Assembly: GCF_964340395.1 (NCBI RefSeq) | Contig: NC_135569.1 | Span: 3,269,040-3,333,039, forward strand | Direction: 5' to 3' | Length of the DNA: 64,000 nucleotides | From: Glandiceps talaboti | Lineage: Eukaryota; Hemichordata; Enteropneusta; Spengelidae | In this document: positions 12,220 through 26,601 of the stretch, piece by piece | Layout: every line of letters starts with the position of its first letter | Numbering within the stretch: position 1 is the stretch's first letter | The notes under the pieces: model-generated | Told to the model about the DNA's origin: nothing | Databases searched by the model: none | Seen by the model: only the letters and a program-made list of their open reading frames with translations | Translations under genes and position numbers: made by a program

Positions 12220-15200
12220 GTAAGGTTTTCAAAATTGGCATTTGTTTCATTGTTTGCAGATGATCTTCAATCACTCTCTCTGTTACTATACTGTTCTTGA
12301 ACCATAACTTAAGATGGGAAAGTGACACTCAGCGAGCGGTGAAGTAGATGAGGAGAAAGGTTTTTTTTTTTAATTTGCGAACGTTTCCTGCATTAGCTCA
12401 AGCTCTTGTTCCATCTGGCTTTTCTTGTTCTAACTCTATTGTAGTTCATTTAGCAAGTTGAGCAATTATTACTTAATTTACCTTATTAATGTATTTATTT
12501 GCCTCCTTACTTCGGGACTTTTGATATTTGAATAATTTGTGATGAGACTATGCTATGTTACCGTTCACTCTAATGTGTACGTTAAAACTCAGCTTCTTAT
12601 CAGAGTAAATCATTTTCGGCATGACTATATTCATTCGGCTGACGTTTCAATAGGTGTCCACTCACTGTCACTCTACACTTAGTGTTACATACGCGTTCTT
12701 AAAATTGAATTTTTCATTGTAAACTTGTCGCTAAAAGCTTTACAGGAAGATGAATTCCAAGTGAAAGATAAATACAATGCTAGGTGATAATGTATTAACG
12801 TCGAACTCATGCATGGCATTGAATTTTACATACAAATTTTATATCTAGGGGCAGTTGTTGATACTCCATTGTATAGAAGTCCCTTCATCTCGACTTTTAA
12901 AACATAATCCGTTGATTTCACAAGAAATTTGTGAGGACAGCTTTACATAATGTAATCCAACGGCCTTACATACGATCACCTAAAATGCAATTCAATTTAC
13001 TTCATCCGTTATGAAGCACGCCTTTCTTTGGAAAGATAGGCAAGAAATTCAAACAAAATATTGGAGTGTGTCAAAACTAAATTGAATGATACAATAGCAA
13101 CATGATATGATAGGAGTACAGAGATATTAGTCCGTTGTGGGTTCGCTTTTAAGAATATCTTTCACTTCTTTGGAAGATAATCGTTATCAAATATATAGTG
13201 TGCCAGCCTCGGACGTTGAATTACTACGGTGACAGTGCATTTCATTCACTGGTATGAACCAAACAAAACTCGGGATGCTCTTGAGACAAGGTTTTAAATA
13301 TTTACTTCTTTTACTATCTTGTTTCTTGGCGTTTAAACAGAGAACTAATCAAAGCATGAATTCAATTTAAAGCCTACACAATTAACAATCACTTTGTATA
13401 TCCAGTCATTGAAAACATGGAAGATACGGAGAGCTTTGTAAGATAACAGATAGAGAAAGAGGAGTTCAGAAACTGGGAATAAAACAAACAGTTCTGAACT
13501 AACAAGACGAACATGGGGAAGGTAGAAAGAAACACGGACGGGGGGGGGGGGCATGTTAACAACCACCCCCTAAAGTCCCCTTTATCTAGCAATATCGATA
13601 TTCATAATTCATAGCGACATTTACAATAACATAGTAGTAATGTTATTACATTGGGGAAGACAAACTTCATATCAGTCGTGCCATAACTTAATGTCTACCG
13701 CTAGTTCCTGTCTATGTCTTCGTGAACTCTCGCGACATGTTACCGATTGTCGTTCATATCCACGGTTTATATTAAAAACATGTCGGACTGTATAATAACC
13801 TTTCTTCAATCTGGAAAGTGCGTACAGAGATTAGGTTACCCTAAAAACAAGAACGCAATTCTCTTTCCAATAATCTGCTGATTCTTACGAGTACGCAAAA
13901 GCTAATAAGCAAATGGAGATTAAATGTAAGTCCATGTCATGTGGTATTGTGATAGAACCCAACAAATTGATCTTTGCCTTCAAGAGACATCTTTTACGTG
14001 TTCTAAATGCCCAATTCATAAAAACATATTAATCAAAAACGCCTTGAGAATGCCTAACAACAGCTTGATTAAAACTTCTAAATTTGTTTAGTTTCACGTT
14101 CCGTGGTATAGACAATGACTTCTTTCAATGTGTACTGTGATAATATGAATGATACTAGCACATTCTACGATTGAGAGGAATGTTCTCTTTCAAATATTAG
14201 CCATTACCTTTTTTTCATGGAATGCAAAACTTAAGATTGCCCCTACATGACAATATCTCCAAACCATTAAGTGCGGTAAGGCAACTCTGAAGCACTGGAT
14301 TATGTGAATCACGTGGGTTGGAACTAGATTTGTAGTGATAATCCAGAGAGCGGATTAATCCGTATGAACTATCTACTTATGGACACAATGTCGGAGATGA
14401 CAAATACTTTGAAGTTTTATTTTGGAGAATCGGTTTGTTCTTATTACTACTTTCAGATTTAGAGGCACGAGGTAGTACTTAGGAGTAGTCCTAAAACCGC
14501 GTTCATTACAAGCATCTTCATCTACTCCATCGAATATGTCAGTCAGATTATTGATTTAAACTGAAATCTTTTTTAAGTCTTTGCAATAGTTTTCCTTTCT
14601 ATAACAGACATAAACATACCTAACATGTACAGACTGTTCCGGTGCTACTAAATGAACACAGGGATATTCATTGAATTTATCAAATAAGCTTTACACTTCC
14701 AAATCGTGCATTTAAAAGTCATCAGTTCTAATCTGTAAAATTGTCGGTCTTTTTTAGACAGCAGGAAATTCACTGATAGATAACACCAGTCCTCTGCTTT
14801 TCAATGAAAAGCAGTGAACAATATTAGAAAGTGCATGTATGTAAAACGCCAAACTATGTCGATCATATTCGTTTCACAATAATTCCTCAGTGAAATAAAA
14901 CATTTCAGAAAATATTTCAATACAAAAATATGTACTTACTGCATATAGCTACTGATTGGAGATAGTATGATGTGACAAGAACATCCCCGACGGAAAAGAT
15001 ATCATTACCAGCAAATGCTTAGAATGACTTTGCCGTACTATAGAAACATATTGTCATAAAGTTGAATGGAAAATTTCGCAATCGATTGAAGACGAGCTAA
15101 TCTGTCTCCCTTAAAAAGATAGTCCGTCAGATTCTCGACAGGCATTCCTCAGAAATGAAATAAAAATTGTGCTCGAATAATACTGAGCAGGCAAATTTAG

Positions 15201-15534
15201 CTATCGGTGATGACGTTATTTTGATTGTGGTTGCATAGACATCAATGCGAATCGTTCAGGGATTCAAAATGTTTGTTGCAAGTCCAAAACGGCCTTTCGG
15301 TAATTTGAAAAACCATGAGCTGTGTCGATTCTCACACCTTTCCTCCCCATGCTAATTATCTTGCAATACTCAAACGTAAGTCCATAGAGGTAAAGATGTA
15401 GCAGAAAATTTAGGGATGTAATTAACCACATAGACTGATAAGGGAATTGACCGAATGTTAACTATATGTACATGCTGGTATACTATACTTTATGCTCGTG
15501 TTAAAGAGTTTAATGCAACTGCAGAAACTTGAAA

Positions 15535-15537
<3 letters not shown>
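12220..15537. other. Non-genic AT-rich stretch
   Basis: No exon-like frame or recognised repeat apart from a 12-G run (13540-13551). If the candidate first exon ending at 12219 is real, this would be intron. Confidence 0.5.
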
Positions 15538-15607
<70 letters not shown>

Positions 15608-15617
15608 GAGGCAGTCA

Positions 15618-15671
<54 letters not shown>
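15538..15671. repeat. (GACA)n-(CA)n compound microsatellite
   Basis: About 70 bp of GACA, a short GAGAGGCAGTCA link, then about 52 bp of CA. Confidence 0.97.
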
Positions 15672-15674
<3 letters not shown>

Positions 15675-17767
15675 CATGTGTGGCCCTTATAATACAATAC
15701 TCCTATCATTTACCTTGTATTCGTACGAAGGTGCCTGCAGGAGATAGTTCAAGTTTGAGTTTACCGATCGATCAGATATGCTGTATACGACCCATAAATA
15801 AGACTTTTATGTGAATTTAATGGTTCATTTGTAAAAGAAAAATGACCATGACAATCTGGTGTTCATCGCATCGTGGTGTATTATAGGAAATTCCATTTGG
15901 TTTATTTTGATTATCAGGGTTTTTATTTAGATTATTTACGAGAGTAATGAACTAAATAAAAGTGTCAGTCGTAATCAACGGATTCCTTTGAACAACTAAA
16001 AATTCTATAGCTAATATCAACTTAGAATTTAATATAGTCTTCGTCTTTTCATGATAAGTTAGTGATAAATATCGAATTCCCTACATCGCGATAAGGCAAC
16101 AATGTTATCTTGGAAGAAAAATGGTGGACAGCATCATCCAACATGCTATATGGCTAATAGCCCGTCTAATGCATAATGCCTGTAAGAAAAGTAGAAAATC
16201 TGAAAGATGCCTATGACGTCATTTAGCTTTGCTGTGATAATAAATCATTCAGGAACTCATTCAAAGCTAAACCTCACGATATCAAATGTTAAATGCAATA
16301 CATGGAATTTGTATTCAATCTAAAAACGTATGGGAGGTGGGTCAGAGACATGTTTCCAGAATGACAACACCATGTGACAAGTAGCATTTCACCATACATG
16401 TATCCATGGACGTACGCGTGTTACAAGAAGGACAACACCACGTAACAAACAACATCCACGCACTCATACCTACAGCCCATTCTTTTGGTAGGAAATGACG
16501 TGTAATGTAAGGGCAATTAATCAATTAATGGATTAGTCACTCTTGATTGAGTTTAAGTCAGGTGGTCTGAGATTGTAATCACATTAAAGTTAAGCTATTT
16601 TCTTAATCTCCCAAAATCATTCCTGTCACAATTTGTCACAACGCGTTGAAAATTGAGTAACTTTTAAAAAAACACTAATTCTAATATTGTATTTTATTAC
16701 CTTAATCTTTTGGCGCCATGTCATTTTTTCGGGGCAATATCATGACAGTTATCTTAATTAAATTCCAATTGCCATGGTAACAGGTTTTTAAATACTTAGC
16801 AAATTGTAACAATAGGTCTTAACACACACAGTTATCATAATGTATTGCCAATGCCTATGAATATCAATGGATAGTTCATTTCGAAAGATCGCGTTCCCCG
16901 GCCACTTTACATACATAGTATGATAAAACAAGTATTGCGATTTTAATTATAAATACATTAATTCATATTAAGTCACTGTAATTAAACTTCTATTAATCAT
17001 CTGTCAACACTTTTACCTACACTATTTACGAGTTTTATTTCATCTCTTTGTTTTATAGCCTTCCAATAGGTTGTGATTTGCAATACGCCTTGCACATATA
17101 GTCAGAGTAAAATGATTCGAATTGGCAAGTGAATTACGACATCGTTATACTTTTATTCACATGTTCAATGTAATGAATATCCAACAAAATTGACCCGGGT
17201 AAAATGACATTTGACAAACACGTATATTGACAACACTTATAATTATATTATACAATAAGTCAGGATATATTCTATAACTTTAAACCATGTTTAGAGACTG
17301 ACATCATGTTCAGTTTGGATAACGTCAATTGACTCGGAAAATAGATAAACGCTTCGGAAATGTGTACAATGTTAATCTATTATGCATAAAATGTAATACC
17401 GATTTCGTTGGGCAATTTACTCGCATTGCCAAATATGTACATGGCATTACCAAAAGTGTGTGTCATGTACATAGACACACAAACAACACACGTACACACA
17501 TTTTAATGCACATACTATACAGCGCCACCCTAGTGTTACACAACTTACAGCGGATAGTCATGTTAAATTGACTTGGGATTCACCATCCCTGTATATAGCA
17601 ACAAACGAGAATGTATGGAACAAATATTCATCTCAGTATTGTGTTTTTCCTTCAATACATAAAAATAAATACTTAGTTTGGCATGTATAACAATCTCGTT
17701 ACTTCGACAGCATGCATTGTTCTAGAGTTCAAGCCCTAACGGAAAATGTTTTAAACCAGGATAAACG

Positions 17768-18150
17768 CCAAGATTGGCAAACGGAGGTAAACTAACGGAG
17801 GTAAACTAACGGAGACAAACTAACGGAGGTAAACCACAATAAAACCTAAGACACAAACACTGAGGTAAACCACAATAAATCATAAGACACAAAAACGGAG
17901 GTAACTAACGGACGTAAACCAGGATAACATAGAAGACACACAAACGGAGGTAAACTAACGGACGTAAACCAGAACAAAACATAAGACAAGCAAATGGAGG
18001 GTAACTGACGGAGGTAAACTAACGAAGGTAAACCAATGGAGTAAACTAGCGGAGGTAAACCAATGGAGTAAACTAACGGAGGTAAACCAATGGAGTAAAC
18101 TAACGGGGGTAAACCAGTACAAACCCCAATACACGCAAATTGAGATAACT
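17768..18150. repeat. 14-bp minisatellite (TAACGGAGGTAAAC) with higher-order structure
   Basis: The basic unit TAACGGAGGTAAAC repeats with variants (CAATGGAGTAAAC). It is interrupted by a longer phrase, CACAATAAAACCTAAGACAC and relatives, three or four times in the left half. The right half (18025-18115) alternates GGAGGTAAAC with CAATGGAGTAAAC. The minus-strand frame here (HWFTSVSLL repeats) is a shadow. Confidence 0.85.
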
Positions 18151-18898
18151 AGTGTGGGTGTAAGCCAACTCACAACAAATTTCTGAAGCGGTATTCAGTG
18201 ATTGGTTGAGCGTTCATAACAAAATTCAAAAGTATTTAAATCACGCGGTACCTTTTTATCTTTTAAAATCAAAGTAGTCATGCCTGTAATGCAGGCATTT
18301 CACTAGTATACCCCAATATAGTTTATACAAAACAAAATATTCTTGATTCTGACTCTTGAAGTTAAAACTGTAAATATTCAATCAATTATTGTATTCATGA
18401 ATAATAACCGCTGAGGTTAGTTGAATATCACAAATTCATCAAATCATAAACAGTAGGAACGCCACTAATTTATCGTGCTCAGCCGGGGGCAATCAGCCAT
18501 AAAACAAAATTACATTACAGTATTACTAAGACATAGCAATGGCAATAAAATTAGAACATTATTATTAGTAACCCGGGGCTCTTTACCGAAATGTCGGCCA
18601 CAATGTCTCCCTCAAGTATACTACAATAGTCATAAACCTTAAACTGTGCGATGGGGATAAATCTGATGACGTTTTCTCGCCACATTAGTTCTTATTGAAG
18701 AATTTCCAATGGTTTATTCCTAAATGACATATGTTACGTGTGTTTAACTTGAAAACATGCCCTGTAGTTAATGTCAGAATACCTGGTAATTAACATTCGG
18801 TGGCACGGTATAGTAGGTGTGTGATAAAATGACATTTCGTGGGCATTTACTGGTGTATTTTTATTGAAGGATTTATTGCTACTCACTTTGTTAAAGTT

Positions 18899-18911
18899 TA
18901 ATATATATATG

Positions 18912-18970
<59 letters not shown>

Positions 18971-19075
18971 CCATTGATGACGTGTTCATACATACATACA
19001 TACATACATACATACATACATACATACATACATACATACATACATACATACATACATACATACATACATACATAC
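18899..19075. repeat. (AT)n and (CATA)n microsatellites
   Basis: An AT tract to about 18966, a 22-bp unique spacer, then CATA to 19075. Confidence 0.97.
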
Positions 19076-20728
19076 GTAAAGTAATTACCTATTTGAGATT
19101 TGCTAATTCCTTATTTACCGCAAATCGAGCCTAATCAAACGGATTAGTCACCCCAGCAGTCAACGCGGTGAAAAATGGCAAAAATGTTATCACATATTGC
19201 TAGAAAATACTCAAAAAACAACAACAACACAAAGCCTTGATGAAGTGTTGACTCGTTTCCCATTTGCGTCAGATTTTGCCATCGGTGGTTCTACGTTTAC
19301 CCTTCTTTCCAAGCACACAATAACCACAAAGTGCTGAGACTTCCATGCCGGGGCATCATGCCTTATTATTTTTCCTTTCCATCCATTCTTTTCTAAGAAA
19401 CTAGGTACGTGGGTCTCTAATTCCATGTAAAGATCCCCGGCGACACAAACAATGTCTTTACTACTTGTATGATGAATTACACGCCTGTATGTATATGAAA
19501 TACGGTCCATTAAGAAGATTTGATCAGCTGAAAAACCCTAACCAATGTCCCTCGCTCAGTGACATCTCTGGTCTCGCCGTCTCCGATTTTTGTTCAAATT
19601 TGATTCAAATTACACGTACAATCGAGGGCTAAGAAGAGATAAGGAACATCACAAAACTTATATGTACAATCACGGTACAAATCACATCTCCAAATTCATA
19701 GGAATTTGGCTTTAGGCGATATTATTAAAGAAATTGAAATATTACATATTCAACACTTTCGATATCGGTTTTCTTCTTGTTTTGGGGGCATCAATGGTGG
19801 AACGTACTGAACCATGAATGTGGTATGTCAAGAGTCATTATTTTATTTCCCGTGCGCCTACAGTATAAATATAATATAACGTAGATGCAAATCATATTAC
19901 GAATAAGCAGCTACAATCGTTGTACATTAGACATATGATGCGATGCTTCAGTTTTTATGAATCAGATTACCAAATCTGCGCTTTTGTATTGCTGCTTTTG
20001 ATATAAAATATTGAAGCAGATTTTGTGTTGATGGAAGAACACTCTATCTAATTGGTACAAGTTGTGCGGCGTGTAGATCGTTCGCATTGGAATCTTTCAG
20101 TTCTATACGAGTCACAGTGTAATATTTTTATTCATGTTGTACTTTGGCGTCACAAAGGAAGGGAAAGGGGATGGTTGAAAGATAGGCGTTTTGCTTAATG
20201 AACAGGGACGGCAGTTTGAATTGGGAATCATTCAGTTATATTTTAATCAAATTGTTAGGGTTTTATTCATTTTTTATTTTGGTGTCACGTCAACGGAAGG
20301 GAGTGGTTTACTGATTAAGACCAATTACACCTGAACTATTTGAAAAGAAGACAGCCTTCTTACATTTCGACATAGTAATTCTGAGATATCCTGATTAGAA
20401 ATTGTACGAAAATTAAACAAACTCTACACTAATTCAAAAATTGGCGATTTTCTACCGTCTCAATTGTAATCATCGAAACGAATAACTTTATCCAAATATG
20501 GCCGCATCAGTCTGTACAAAAAATGCGAAGCGTTAGCGCAGCCTCGTTCTGACATTCGGGTGCAAGTGTTAAAAAGACATGACAATCCATGGAATAGCCT
20601 CGTACTCAAAACAAAACAAAGTGGAATGGAACGCTTCCACCCCACTGCACATTAATGCAGTTATAATTTTAGAAACGCTACAAAAATGAAACAAAATAAT
20701 CCAACATTAGCATATATTATTACTGGAC

Positions 20729-20770
20729 AAGACAAAATATAGCCGAGGAATCCGGTGTATATTTTGTCTT
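20729..20770. repeat. Hairpin AAGACAAAATATA / TATATTTTGTCTT
   Basis: A perfect 13-bp inverted repeat with a 16-bp centre that itself contains GCC/GGT complementarity. Probably a tiny foldback element. Confidence 0.55.
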
Positions 20771-22792
20771 CGAATTTTGATGGAATATTCTTCAATGAGT
20801 GAAATACGACCGGTAATTACAAGTCACGTGTTCTTAAGCCGGTATTCTGCCATTATATTTTATGCATTTCCTATAATTAATCTAAATGATGCATTAATAG
20901 TAATTAATGGAACGCAGGTGATTTTAATACTATGTGACGAGTATAAACTTGGTCTCAGTTTCAGAATCAGTGTGCGTGAAGGGGGAACATTTCCTGTAGC
21001 CTGGACATTATTATTTCTTGTTTGACTGCCTTTTTTCCTGGTGGTAGCTTGATTTTTCGAATATGAGACTGAACTTGAGGCTCAATATGAGGCCCTCCAA
21101 TGTGAATCTTTATACTCGTAGTGTGGGGTTACATGTCAGTGAATTACCTGCCCATGTGATTGTTCGTTATATATCTCCTATAGTTGTTACAAGTTAATTA
21201 AATCAACACAGTCAGTGTTATACGGGGGCCTTCTAGTTAAAATGAATATCAATGAGCGATCACCCACTGTTTACGATCAGATTGTGATTTGATCCTGAGG
21301 ATTTGATACACACAAATGTAGGATAGTTTTACTCGCTGGCTGGACATGTGCACACTTCTAACAGTTGAAAGCAGTCATGTTTGATAACGAACACAGAGTA
21401 GTGAGCACTGTACAAGATACACATGAAAACTATTGATCAGTTTGTTCACTGAGTTGGAACCATCGGTTGATAACGATGTCAAAGAAAACTAGTCAAGCTA
21501 ATATACCACCCAAGTGTGCTTAAATAATAAATACCATAATCTATATCTCAGAAGGTTAATTGTATTTTACTGTACGTTGCCGAGCTCGAAGAACAACAAA
21601 AATGGCATGTCTAGCCAAGGTTTGCATACTTGAAGTTACTGAAGCTACAAAGTGTACGTAAATTGCAAGCAACATCGTCATAACGTCTAATTAAAGAAAC
21701 AGTGCTCTCGTTAAACGCTGTCAATCAAATCCCCATTTTACTGAGAATATGTCGATAATATCGTCACTACAAATACCATTTAAAAAAAAAAACTTTTTAA
21801 GAAAATCGCTATTGTCATGTTCCTGCTACAAGGTACATGTTAACGCACTCTCTCGATGAAAGGTGGTGGATGGAATATAGTTTATTTTAAATTCTGTATT
21901 TTTTCATCATTGATAATATTATGCCTCTGGATATTTAAATTCTATACCCTAGACAAAGTAGGAGCCTATGTTTTGATAATACCTACATTTCATAATGGCA
22001 ATCAAAGACAAACCAAAAGGGATTTTACTTTTAATATTTTGCTGCCATCAAGAACATTCTATTCAACGACTTATCAAAATCGTTAAGCTTTAGAGGATTT
22101 ACATGATGTTACTTTTTAAATGACTTTTCCGTTTCACTGATTAACAATAGGATGAAAGTAATATATTTATATATATTGGGAAATCGTTATTCAGTTGTAG
22201 GTTGAGCAGTTTTGCCGGTCGCTATTACTTCTGTTTCCAAGTATAAAATCTAGCAAATTGAATGTAACAGCGAGAACACTGGTGAGGAAATGTTATTAGA
22301 TGGGCTGTGAGGAGAATTGATATTAAATCAACCCTTTAAGACTACTAATTATACCTAATTCATATCACAGATTTGTAACTGTTGATTTTTTTCTGTCATT
22401 TCCGTTAAAAAATCCAGATAGTAATTGCTGTGTTTGGATTCTCCTCTGGTTGTCAGTCAGTACATAGTGATTGTCAATTGAGTAGTCCTGAATGAATTAA
22501 TAACCAGTATTAATATAAATCTTGTTTGCATTTACAGCCCTGTTAATAAGATTTGAATTAGTGGAACACTTTCTATTGTGTCAAATAAAGATAATGTATT
22601 GTGGATTATAACGTGTGTAATTACATCAATGCCGATAATGAGTTCATGTATAGAAAATATTGACTGTGAAACTGAGACTATCCATTTATTTCTACCGCTA
22701 CAAATTTAGTAGTATTGCTACAGTAACATAAATTGTTTTATTGAAGTAGCATATGTTATTTGTGTTGAATATATTGATTTCTTTGTCACCGC

Positions 22793-22989
<197 letters not shown>

Positions 22990-23813
22990 ATTCATCTCCT
23001 TTTCTGATCAGTTTGTCTTTTCACTTCACCGTTACAACTTGGGAAATGATCCATCACTCAATTCGCCTGATATATATTTATATTACTTGATAAATGTTAC
23101 AATTATTAGATTTTAAGATATGCGTTGTTCATGGTGTTAAGATTACACCCACATTATATCAGCGACGCCTTGCGACCAGACATTTAATTTAGCCAGTGCC
23201 TTACTCTACCGTTGCATCGTATTTTCGTGTATCTTTAAAGCCGATGAACATGTAATCTGTACATTGAAGATTTAAAGGGAATTTTACGCGAATTAGTAAC
23301 AGTTCAGTGAGAAGGGAAAATTGAAAGGACAATGCGGATAGTCAACTGTTGTCACAATTCTAATCATATTTAAAATGTCTTCACCACTATTCGTCATTTT
23401 AGAATGTACCTGAAAACAAAATTTATGATACACATCACTGTTGTTGCTAACTAGTTCCCACAGTCCTACAGATGTGATAAAATGTACTAGCAGGGTGAAA
23501 TGTTGCAATATTAGTAGCCAGAGTTTTGTTGAGTTATCAGGTTTACTGGTTTTAATGGTATCATTTGTGCAAGGTTACACGCTGTAAAATAAGACACACT
23601 GAGCATACTGTAGACAATTACGTAATGATTAAATTGACTCCAGTATTTATTAAAACACACACTCTGTACATTCTTAGACTAGTAACCTCATAAGTATGTC
23701 TTTAACAAGTCAATATCGATCCATTGTTCAATTTATCCACATACCAGTCGATGATCAACCAAGCAATCAACTATATTCCAACACATTCAATAAACCTGTC
23801 GATACAACAATCA

Positions 23814-23905
23814 CTGAATTAATAATTCATCAACTAACCAATCAATCAAAATCACTAATCAACCTATACATCAATCAATCAACTATTGATGATATATCAA
23901 ATTAA
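23814..23905. repeat. AATC-rich low-complexity stretch
   Basis: Degenerate (AATC)n/(CAAT)n. A 69-codon frame over it is a shadow. A similar (TGAT)n stretch occurs at 1837-1915. Confidence 0.7.
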
Positions 23906-24847
23906 TCAAGTAATCATATATCGATAGTGTGAAACTGTCACCATCACAATCCGGGTACTTTTTAGTATTGGCGGTTATCGGGATTCGTTTTACTTTTCTA
24001 ATATCCGAGAAAGAGATCCAAAGAAAAAATGTCATTAATGTCATTGATGTGATGTGTGCTGTTTGTGGTAATCCAGCTGCGCTCCTTGCACATTGGAACT
24101 AACATATTTACATACGAAAAAAGGCTTAGGGGTGAAATATACACAAGGGGATACTGGAAAACAAGCGTTATAGCCCTCCTATGGCCACTTTCCATGAAAT
24201 ACTCGAAAGTGACAAATCCATCTGACATATTTGGATTGCAGCAATGTAATTCCCTAAGCTGCCCCCAGGAAAATGTATTTTTATTAATAGATCAGAATTA
24301 ATTATTAGGTCTGCTTTATGATTTAAAATCACTATTGTACGTAATGAGTTGTACATTAGTAAGGAAGTCGATGGAGGTGTGATGTGTTGCCCGATAACAT
24401 AACTGTGCTATTAGTATCTTTGGAGCACGAGTCGTGTGTTTATACACAATTACAGTATTGTTGTCAACGAAGCGTGACATATTGGTATATACTGAGATAA
24501 GTGTCCATCTGACAACAAACAAACCCATTGAATCGAACAAAATCCTATCGCTGTCGCAGTAAGATTAAGGAATTTGCTCACCGGGAAACTAGCAACGTAT
24601 TTGCACAATTACAAAACTATTTAACAAGATTTGCAGGTTCAGCAATAGGTGGGTTACATACTGAGGTATGTTTATACCTTATTTCTCCTCTTTCTTTTTA
24701 ATCTCTTTCCTCAACTTCTTTAAATCGAATTCTTCAAAGTCTTCTATATGCATTCGTGCATTCATTCTAGGACTAAACACTTTTTTTCTCTCAGATCTTT
24801 CGAAGTACTTTATCCACTAGGATATTTTATCTTCAGCCGCGACGCTA

Positions 24848-25245
24848 AGGCCTAACAAAACAATTGTGTGGTTACGATTACGCTCAATTTTAGAATAGGT
24901 GGGGTAGGCAGATTTTTTATTTCATTTCTTTTATATTTTTTTTTTCATATGTGAGTGTCTAGTCCAGGTTTTTATGTTTTTAAGAATTTGTTGTTTTCCA
25001 AATGGTCTCAGTGTTATTGGTTTCTTCCCACCAGATGTACAGCCATTAGAAATTGGAAGAATAATTTTATATTGTCTTTTAAGTAGTTGTCAGTTTCCGC
25101 ATCCACTATTTCTTGCAAGACATCACAATTTTAGCGATTTTATTTTTTTTTCTCGAAGAGTTAAAAGGTTTAGGGTCGGCGTGATAAACTAGTATAGTGA
25201 GATTGGGTAACTGGAACCAAACATTTTTTAGGCCTAACAACCAAT
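24848..25245. repeat. Inverted-repeat element with TTTAGGGTCGGC arm
   Basis: The right arm (25168-25242) reads TTTAGGGTCGGC, AAACTAG, TTGGGTAACTGGAACCAAAC and TTAGGCCTAAC. The left region (24848-24910) is a more diverged reverse-complement counterpart (AAGGCCTAACAAAACAAT, GGTTAC, GGTGGGGTAGGC). A clean relative of the right arm is at 56645-56720. Confidence 0.45.
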
Positions 25246-25350
25246 CGTAAAGTAATAATTTGGAAATATTTCTTTTCTTTCGGAAACTTTGTAGTGTTCT
25301 TTTTACAGATTTTATGCTTAGAGTGACATAATCTGGATTTCTAAGCGTTT

Positions 25351-25625
25351 TACTCAAGCGAACATACTTATGTAAAACCTTGGTTACACTATGGTAGTAT
25401 ACTGTTAATGTCGATTCATAACATTACAATTGTCTTCTGACATTGATAGATTAGTCGCATTTCAACGATATTTTATTATACATAACGTACAATAAATTAC
25501 GTCATCATATCGTTTATAAATTATATCTTAGTACCAAGTTTGAATTCAATCAATGGCAAGTGATGGTTAATTATGCCCCAGTAAGCACAATATTGCAAGT
25601 ACTTTTTGAATATTCACCAAACATG
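25351..25625 (+). repeat. Diverged interspersed repeat, copy 1 (pair with 41418-41700)
   Basis: Shared ordered blocks include TTTTACTCAAGCGAACATAC, TTACAATTGTCTTCTGACA, AATTACGTCATCATATCGTT and GGCAAGTGATGGTTAATTAT. The same order and spacing occur at 41418-41700. It is non-coding. Confidence 0.6.
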
Positions 25626-26467
25626 ACAACAATAACCGTATAAACTCAGGTTGTTCCCCTTTAATTTTTTTCTCATTTGAATTTGTTAATATGTTGCTTC
25701 TGATTTCACAAATTTTGTTACCTAACTAATCTCTACCTGATGCATTCATTAATGACTTTGATTATCATCAAACAGGTCACATCATTTTGTAATCATTAAA
25801 GTTTGTTCCGCAGATTGACAGCGGTAAATAATTAAATATGTATTACATAACGGCTTAACAAGAAAAGCAAATACTATAAATGCGTTTGACAATCAAGTGA
25901 GCGAAAGCTGCGATGTAGATAGGATATTGTGAATATTTAACTTTATTTGCTGTTATACCATCACTGACACTCTATATTTACAACATAATTTTTATTTCGA
26001 AGAGTAAATTTTCTTTACCTGTTTTCAAAAAGGACATATTGTTAGTGATGGCATATTGGAGTTGTAAAAATTCCGTATATTTTCAAGGTATATTTGGGGT
26101 TTTTTGAAGAATGCCAATTCTATTTTACTCAATCATTTCTACAGGGGCTTGTGAGAAATGAAAAAATGAAGAATTTCGTTGCTGATTTTCAAATTTAATT
26201 TGTTAAAATGAAGGGGATACTTTACATGTCAAAACACGTTACCTCTGTAATGAAAAGTACAACCCATAAGGGATACCTCCGGGGTACATTGCCAACACGA
26301 AATGTGTTCATTGTAAGCTGAAACAAAATGTTCACAAATACCTGATGGCAAATCAGTCTCACAACACATTATGATGTGACACAGTTCAGGCAATGGTGTA
26401 AAAGGTAAGCTTGTGGAAGCTAATATATATGGAGGATGGGCAGAATGGCAGAAACAGTTAGATTGAC

Positions 26468-26468
<1 letters not shown>

Positions 26469-26526
<58 letters not shown>

Positions 26527-26601
26527 TACATACATACATACATACATACATACATACATACATACATACATACATACATACATACATACATACATACATA
26601 C
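26469..26601. repeat. (GACA)n-(CATA)n compound microsatellite
   Basis: The same two motifs in the same order as several other loci of this window. Confidence 0.97.

Noticed and set aside
17695-17745. tRNA-like TTCAAGCCC (box B-like) sequence
   Set aside because: No matching T-stem, acceptor stem or A box could be paired; not a tRNA gene.
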